Below, piece by piece: positions 17,489-22,641 of a DNA stretch of 22,641 nt. The notes beneath the pieces were generated by a model. That model was not told where the DNA came from. It was given only the letters and a program-made list of their open reading frames with translations, and ran no database searches. Location: the NCBI GenBank assembly GCA_001642415.1, contig LTDK01000057.1:1-22641 (forward strand). Reading direction: 5' to 3'. The translations under genes and the position numbers were made by a program. This DNA comes from Nematocida ironsii (taxonomy: Eukaryota > Microsporidia). Numbering within the stretch: the first letter of the stretch is position 1; each line of letters begins with the position of its first letter.

Positions 17489-19152
17489 GGTGGTGGGGTG
17501 GGCTGCTCCTTTTCTAAATCAACATTAGATGGCTCCATGTTTAAGCTCTTTTTTCTGCGTATGTATCCTATGTTCTCGAAAGCACATTGTGCTATTTTCT
17601 GTATATACAAGACATAGCTTTCTATATCACTCATAGCTGCATGGAACTCATTGCTGTTTTTTTTCAGTGTCCTATTGGCCAGTGCTTTGTATCCTTTTAT
17701 ATATTCTGGTGCAGCTCCGAGGTTTCCTATAATTAAAGTTAGTAGATCCATTGCATTGTATACTAAGTACAGTATGTCATCAAACATATCGTTAATCCTG
17801 CTTACACTGGTATTTGTTGTGTTGACACTGTTAATTTCTGTTTTTACACTTTCAATCATGGAATATATCTTTGAGAAATATTCGTTCTCCTCTGTTATAT
17901 ACTCATCCCTATACTCATGTAAATACTGTTTTAAATTTGCTAATCCGTGGGATGTTTCTATATTTGACACATCCTCAGCGAACTTAAACACCCAGGGTAT
18001 CTGGTGTATAAAACACTTGTTTGTAAATTTCCATATAATCTTAAGCTGAATTATTGTTAATTTGAAATCACTCTCACTGCTGCTGTTTAAATCTATCGGG
18101 ATCGACTTACAAAGAAAATTGGCTATTATTTGCTCTCTGGTTATACTAAATTTAGGCAGGTTGACTCCAAAATGCTCTAATTCTAAAAACAGCATCCCAA
18201 TAAATTCGGTTATTTTCACTTGGGAATTGTATATTCTACTATTAAGATCGCCCCAAGTCGTTTTGATTCCTTCTGATGTATAGTAGTTAACTATACTGCC
18301 TATGAAATCAATAGGTCTTTTATACTGCAGAATAACCCCCAAGCTATACTTTTTGTACACATCTAGAGATTTATTCACTTCTAAAAACATATTAGCTAGT
18401 TGTTCATCACTTATTGCATAGTCTCCAAATAAATTTTTCTGTTTGCGTAGATTTCTTAGTTTATCGTGTGTTTCAATCATGTTTTTAAAGTCTTCTTTTA
18501 CAAAAGGAAAATGTTTTTGCACGCCTGCACTAAGAGTAGGTACATTTATAATTTTATAGTTACTATATATTATATTAGCAATACCAGGAAATATTTTTCT
18601 GTTTTTCTCTCCTCTAGTGTAATTATTAATAACAAATTTGTATATTAATTTGTCAATGCATTCCAGATTTATTACAGTTTGATAGCTATTAATCCTATGT
18701 GCTTTAGAAACTTCCACCAATTTGGAAAAGTATCTTCTTAGTTCTACATCTGTAACATCGTGGAAATGAAAATTAAATTCCTCTATTTTCACTAAAATGG
18801 ATTTATAACTTACTCTCCGCCTTTTCTGACTTTTTATAAATTTTCTTTCTGGACATTTAGTGTTATCGTCGTCTGTTTTATTCTCTTCTTGTTTTTTTAT
18901 TGCTGCTTCTGGCACATTATTTGCATTTATAATAGCAGTGTCCCTTTCACTTGCTACTGAATCCACTCTAGCAAACGGATTAATTGTTTTTATTCCATTA
19001 CATATGCAGTCTAATAAAGTATCTATAGTAGCCGGTGTAGATGCCTTGTCTGGTATTATAGATGCATTTACTGGTCTACTATTAAAATAAATTATTTCTA
19101 CTATAAGTATAACATATATTATTGCGGTAATTCCTCTTCTAGCCTGCGCCAT
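17440..19152 (-). CDS. Predicted secreted, largely helical protein with C-terminal 9-residue repeat, 570 aa
   Basis: The family is not recognised. This is the only minus-strand gene. Residues 8-23 (TAIIYVILIVEIIYF) are the core of a signal peptide with a plausible cut after VNA (residue 30). Residues 31-105 are polar. A basic cluster KSQKRRRVSYK lies at 107-117. The rest, about 118-530, is rich in Ile, Tyr, Asn and Lys with a helical pattern and no known motif. The C-terminus is Pro-rich (PTPPPCTNEVSQPSCTNEVS) and lies in the 27-bp repeat, with the stop inside the second-to-last repeat unit. It is divergent from the gene at 19635. GAATTTTAAAG about 30 bases upstream of the start fits an AAATTT-like signal. 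It is more AT-rich than the 5065 and 10227 genes. Confidence 0.85.
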   Translation of the reverse strand: MAQARRGITAIIYVILIVEIIYFNSRPVNASIIPDKASTPATIDTLLDCICNGIKTINPFARVDSVASERDTAIINANNVPEAAIKKQEENKTDDDNTKCPERKFIKSQKRRRVSYKSILVKIEEFNFHFHDVTDVELRRYFSKLVEVSKAHRINSYQTVINLECIDKLIYKFVINNYTRGEKNRKIFPGIANIIYSNYKIINVPTLSAGVQKHFPFVKEDFKNMIETHDKLRNLRKQKNLFGDYAISDEQLANMFLEVNKSLDVYKKYSLGVILQYKRPIDFIGSIVNYYTSEGIKTTWGDLNSRIYNSQVKITEFIGMLFLELEHFGVNLPKFSITREQIIANFLCKSIPIDLNSSSESDFKLTIIQLKIIWKFTNKCFIHQIPWVFKFAEDVSNIETSHGLANLKQYLHEYRDEYITEENEYFSKIYSMIESVKTEINSVNTTNTSVSRINDMFDDILYLVYNAMDLLTLIIGNLGAAPEYIKGYKALANRTLKKNSNEFHAAMSDIESYVLYIQKIAQCAFENIGYIRRKKSLNMEPSNVDLEKEQPTPPPCTNEVSQPSCTNEVS

Positions 19153-19634
19153 ATTAATCTTTATTTTTATTCACTTTAAAATTCATATATAGATATTTTT
19201 ATCATAAACTATGCACAAATATATCTATTTGATAAAATTAGATATATGCTTGTTCTTGCATAAGCAATAATAAAATGTAAAAGTAATTTCAAAAAATACA
19301 TAATTAAACATCTGTATTTATAATCTTACTACTAGTTGTCTTTTATTGTACAATAAATACACTCTCTATTCATTGGAGTAGGTGAATAACGTGCTTGATT
19401 GAGTATTTTTCTTTAATAAACTGTTTCTCTTTTATTTGTATCCTCTTTTTGTATTTCTTATTCCTTCTGTATTAGAAATATAAATATTTTTAGTAAATAT
19501 TCTGCCTGTTCTTACATTAACATACAGCAGTAGTTCTAGTATAAAAATTAAAATTAAAGAATAAAGAATAAAGAATTGAATAATAATATTAGATCTGTGA
19601 TATATATTATAAAAAATTATTTAAAATTTATAAA
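19153..19634. promoter_or_regulatory. Divergent promoter region between the 19152 and 19635 starts
   Basis: These 482 bases separate two diverging starts and contain no gene. AAATTT-like elements occur close to both ATGs: TTTAAAATTC near 19175 for the minus-strand gene and TTTAAAATTTATAAA at about 19621 for the plus-strand gene. A TAAAGAA tandem repeat is at 19555-19575. Confidence 0.45.
19555..19575. repeat. Three tandem copies of TAAAGAA
   Basis: This is a perfect 7-bp by 3 repeat, 60 bp upstream of the start at 19635. It may be a simple-sequence tract or a spacing element in the divergent promoter. Confidence 0.6.
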
Positions 19635-22439
19635 ATGGAAGAGAAATATACCTTGTTCAAGAGAAAACAATTTAGACTAAGCACTATACCAATAAGAAGA
19701 AATATAATAGCGTTGTTATTACTTATTCAGATAGTATATACACAAGTAGAACTATTAGAAACAAATAAAATACATGAAATAACATTGGGGAGTAGAGAAA
19801 ATGTATTAATAAACCCTAATGGCGAAATATCCCCATTAAAATTACACATAATGTATAAGTGCGGATATATGCAGAATCTAAGAAAGCACTTGGCATACAT
19901 AATAGATACAGAGTCTATACATGCCAAATCAAAACCGCCAAAACGTAGTATATATTCACTATATCTATTAAATAGCACACATGAAGATTCAGACAAAACT
20001 AAATATTTAAAGGAATTCAACCGGCAGCTAGTTAATATGTTCCCCTCAGAGGAGGGACGCCTGTCGATTGAGTCTGAAAGTTATGACTCATTCACTCGGT
20101 TTCTGCGAGCGCACGAAGATACAAAAGATGTTTTCTATGTTCTAGCTTCTCTATTCCTTCTCTCAGAAAAAGTGAAAATACCCATTAAAGTAGTAAATTA
20201 CCGGAATGAGGGAAATATGCTAGTTCTAAAGAAGGAAACAAGTGAAACATCTAAACTTCGGGTTGAACTGTTTATGACAATACTAGATAAGAACGGGGCT
20301 CCTGTATATCAGAAGAAAACAGAAGACATAGTGAACTTCTTCAAGAATGTTGGGTATGGATCTTCTCTAAAGGTCCCAATCGAGTTTTTACGTTACTATA
20401 ATATTAAAGATTTGTCAAAAGGAAGCTTTCTGTGCAACCCAAGATTCCTGATCCAGTCGTATATATTTGAGTACATAGATGACAGTTGTAAATATATAAA
20501 GTTTGTAAAGGCTATTTATGAACTGCTTGATGAAAAAACACCAATAAATAAGAATAACTTGTCCATGTTATCAGATGAAAGAGCAGTAAACGCATATTTC
20601 TCAATGTTCATGGAAGGCAGAACCCGCTCTTCTATAGAAACCTCAGAGTATATTCATGCAATAGCTAATATTGAAAAGGTTTGTAGTGATTTATACTCGC
20701 AAATGCCCTCTGTGCATAAGGAAGTACACTCTATGCACTATCCCATTCCCTCATATATCAGAAGAAAAGACAAAAACATTGTGACTGAGGACAACTATAT
20801 TGAACACCTCCTTTTTGACCTGTTTGTCTGCTTCACTTTCAACCAGTATACAAACAGGCAGACTACAAGTCACTTATCCAGTCCAACCAGTAACTTAGTA
20901 GAATTCTTTGATAGAAATATGCAGAAAATACAGAGTGAAGACTCCACATTACGCAGTGACTGGTGCAAGATGGTTTTGGGTAATTTGTCTGCTGAAAATG
21001 TTTTTTATACAGAGGAGAAGAAACAAATTGAGTTTGGACTGCTAAATATGCTATATGCCATAAAAGGACTAGCCGGTACCAATAAGGAGCTGGAAGTCGC
21101 AATTAACTGCGTAGATGGCATAATTAAGAAGAAAAGAATAGAAGAGTCAGATCAGGCAGAAATAAAAGAGAGTTTAGAGAATGTATTTAAGTCACTTTCA
21201 CTGAACAAGAGTATAGAAGTGGAGTGTGAGAGTCTTAAGTTGATAAAGACATTTAGTGGCAGAGTGGACATATTTACTAAAGACAATTTCATTGTGGTAT
21301 CATACAGAGAGCATTCTTTTCATAGCTATAGAAGGCTTGAAATAGAAATACCTCACTTTATTTTTGATTTCACAGTCGTACCAACAACACCCTCAGAGGG
21401 AAATACAGTTGATTTAAGTTCTATTAACACCCAATTGTGCAATACTCCAATCCCTGAAGTCCGAAAAGATGACTGTATTAAATGGCACATTGAGCAGTAT
21501 TTGAGTATTCAAAAGAACAGAATTGCGCATGCAATGGAAAAAGAATATACATTTACAAATAAAATAGCATTGGCATTGAATAGTAGTGGGTACAATGCTA
21601 TTCCTGTTAGTCTACTGCTCTGGGAGAACCTAGATTATATGGAGTACAAGGCTAAAATAGTTGAAGTATTTCTAATACACTCTAGCACAGACACACTGGA
21701 TATTACCAACCCCATGGTGAAATTTACATCCAAACTTATAGACAGCGTGCCACTAGATGATCCGAGAGTGAGGAAGATTATGCTACGTGGATGTCTATAC
21801 AACAAGAATTTCGGGCTATATTACCCACAGATTAAGTATGATGTAGAAGAAGTGCTAGAGCCATACAAAGATCCTGCAAGTGTAATGTTATTGATTGAGA
21901 ATCTATTTTCTCTTGATATATCTTTACTGGCCATTACTAACTCCTTTGCATCACTAGCCACGTTACTGAAGATGTATAAAAGCAATAAGGAGAAATATTT
22001 CATATTTGGATCAGAACAAGTATCCCGAAAAATAATTAAAAAACTTTCAGAGAATAAAGAAGACAATGCAGATATAAAAACAATTCTCAACACAATAAGA
22101 AGCTGTACAGATGCAACAGGCGATTACTGTGCAGACAACATTTTTATGGGGTGGCTTCTTCATATTGGGTCCTTAGATGAAAATATACCATTATTAGCTT
22201 TTAAGGCTATTTATGATTACATAGATACAAGCAATCTAACAGAAAATGTGAAAGCGCTTTTAAGGCGTGGGTATATCAATTCCATGTCAAAGAATATTTC
22301 GGGTTTGTTGCTGGATAACAAATCAGAAATAATGAAGGGAGAGGAGGATCTTTCTTTTAAAACAGGAAAGTATCATAAAATGCTGAGGTTTACTCGAAAT
22401 TTATGCTTACCAGAATGCTCCCAAATTGGCAATGTATAG
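19635..22439 (+). CDS. Large secreted family-A protein, 934 aa
   Basis: This is a full-length paralog of the 5065-8082 gene, with similarity along the whole length, and a more distant relative of 1347-4265. A 22-residue basic N-region precedes the hydrophobic core (IIALLLLIQIVYT, about 24-36), and the mature start QVELLE matches QLELEE in the 5065 gene. Shared blocks are GEISPLKLHI (about 63), MFPSEEGRLSIES (135), LFLLSEKVKIPI (about 173), NPRFLIQSYI (about 269), NYIEHLLFDLFVCF, VFKSLSLNK, LLLWENLDYMEYKA and GCLYNKNFGLYYP. The Ser/acidic insert of the 5065 gene is absent, which explains part of the length difference. It is visibly more AT-rich in codon use than the 5065 gene. No enzymatic motif is seen. 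Probable host-exposed protein of a lineage-specific family (inference). Confidence 0.9.
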   Translation: MEEKYTLFKRKQFRLSTIPIRRNIIALLLLIQIVYTQVELLETNKIHEITLGSRENVLINPNGEISPLKLHIMYKCGYMQNLRKHLAYIIDTESIHAKSKPPKRSIYSLYLLNSTHEDSDKTKYLKEFNRQLVNMFPSEEGRLSIESESYDSFTRFLRAHEDTKDVFYVLASLFLLSEKVKIPIKVVNYRNEGNMLVLKKETSETSKLRVELFMTILDKNGAPVYQKKTEDIVNFFKNVGYGSSLKVPIEFLRYYNIKDLSKGSFLCNPRFLIQSYIFEYIDDSCKYIKFVKAIYELLDEKTPINKNNLSMLSDERAVNAYFSMFMEGRTRSSIETSEYIHAIANIEKVCSDLYSQMPSVHKEVHSMHYPIPSYIRRKDKNIVTEDNYIEHLLFDLFVCFTFNQYTNRQTTSHLSSPTSNLVEFFDRNMQKIQSEDSTLRSDWCKMVLGNLSAENVFYTEEKKQIEFGLLNMLYAIKGLAGTNKELEVAINCVDGIIKKKRIEESDQAEIKESLENVFKSLSLNKSIEVECESLKLIKTFSGRVDIFTKDNFIVVSYREHSFHSYRRLEIEIPHFIFDFTVVPTTPSEGNTVDLSSINTQLCNTPIPEVRKDDCIKWHIEQYLSIQKNRIAHAMEKEYTFTNKIALALNSSGYNAIPVSLLLWENLDYMEYKAKIVEVFLIHSSTDTLDITNPMVKFTSKLIDSVPLDDPRVRKIMLRGCLYNKNFGLYYPQIKYDVEEVLEPYKDPASVMLLIENLFSLDISLLAITNSFASLATLLKMYKSNKEKYFIFGSEQVSRKIIKKLSENKEDNADIKTILNTIRSCTDATGDYCADNIFMGWLLHIGSLDENIPLLAFKAIYDYIDTSNLTENVKALLRRGYINSMSKNISGLLLDNKSEIMKGEEDLSFKTGKYHKMLRFTRNLCLPECSQIGNV

Positions 22440-22641
22440 TGGTAGAGCGACTAATATCTTATAAACAGCCAAACGTATCTATACAGTGTATAAATATTGA
22501 TTCTATTTGGTCTTGTTTGTGTGTGATCTGAAATAAATAACGAGTATTTCACTTTTAGTCTATTTATGCTGTTTATATGCTATATTATGCGTGTTTTAAT
22601 ATAGCTGTGTTTGTGTTGATTTCTTTTATTATTACTGTGTG
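22440..22641. other. 3' flank of the 19635 gene
   Basis: These AT-rich, T-biased bases contain AATAAA near 22533 as a possible polyadenylation signal. No start of another gene is seen before the window ends. Confidence 0.4.

Noticed and set aside
17651..19090. Plus-strand frames opposite the 17440-19152 gene
   Set aside because: They are antisense shadows of a full-length signal-peptide-bearing minus-strand gene.

Overview
The window looks like nuclear DNA of a compact, intron-poor eukaryote. A microsporidian close to Nematocida (intracellular parasites of nematodes) is the best fit. Genes are uninterrupted ATG-to-stop frames under the standard code, intergenic DNA is very AT-rich, and short AAATTT-type or CCC-type elements sit just before some start codons. 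Most complete genes begin with a signal peptide or signal anchor, and several are paralogs of one another, as in the large host-exposed gene families reported for Nematocida. This assignment rests on general knowledge and was not searched. No housekeeping gene, rRNA, tRNA, transposon or CRISPR array was recognised.

Layout. (1) 1-477 is the 3' end of a gene that starts left of the window; it carries the 'W-x3-Q-x2-W' C-terminal domain. (2) 1347-4265 and 5065-8082 are two tandem members of a large secreted family of about 930-1005 residues; a third member lies at 19635-22439. (3) 8529-9590 and 12468-13778 are a second family that shares its C-terminal domain with the 1-477 gene, behind an N-terminal membrane segment and a variable low-complexity linker. 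(4) 10227-11306 lies between those two and encodes a protein with a basic head, a Cys/His-rich middle and a long Ser/Thr/Glu tail. A hydrophobic leader frame without an ATG lies just upstream. (5) 14264-16447 encodes a large protein with a signal-like N-terminus and leucine-rich-repeat-like strands. (6) 17440-19152 is the only minus-strand gene. It encodes a secreted, mostly helical protein whose stop codon lies inside a 27-bp tandem repeat. It is divergent from 19635-22439 across 482 bp.

Taken together the window reads as an accessory island of predicted secreted or surface proteins. At least two paralogous families are interleaved, and Ser/acidic low-complexity insertions recur in unrelated genes. 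The intergenic gaps (446 to about 1160 bp) are long for a microsporidian. They contain a recurring 12-bp motif close to TATTTCGGGTTA, most often 3' of a gene and in sense orientation. No enzyme activity can be assigned to any protein here. The supportable statements concern secretion, family membership and architecture.
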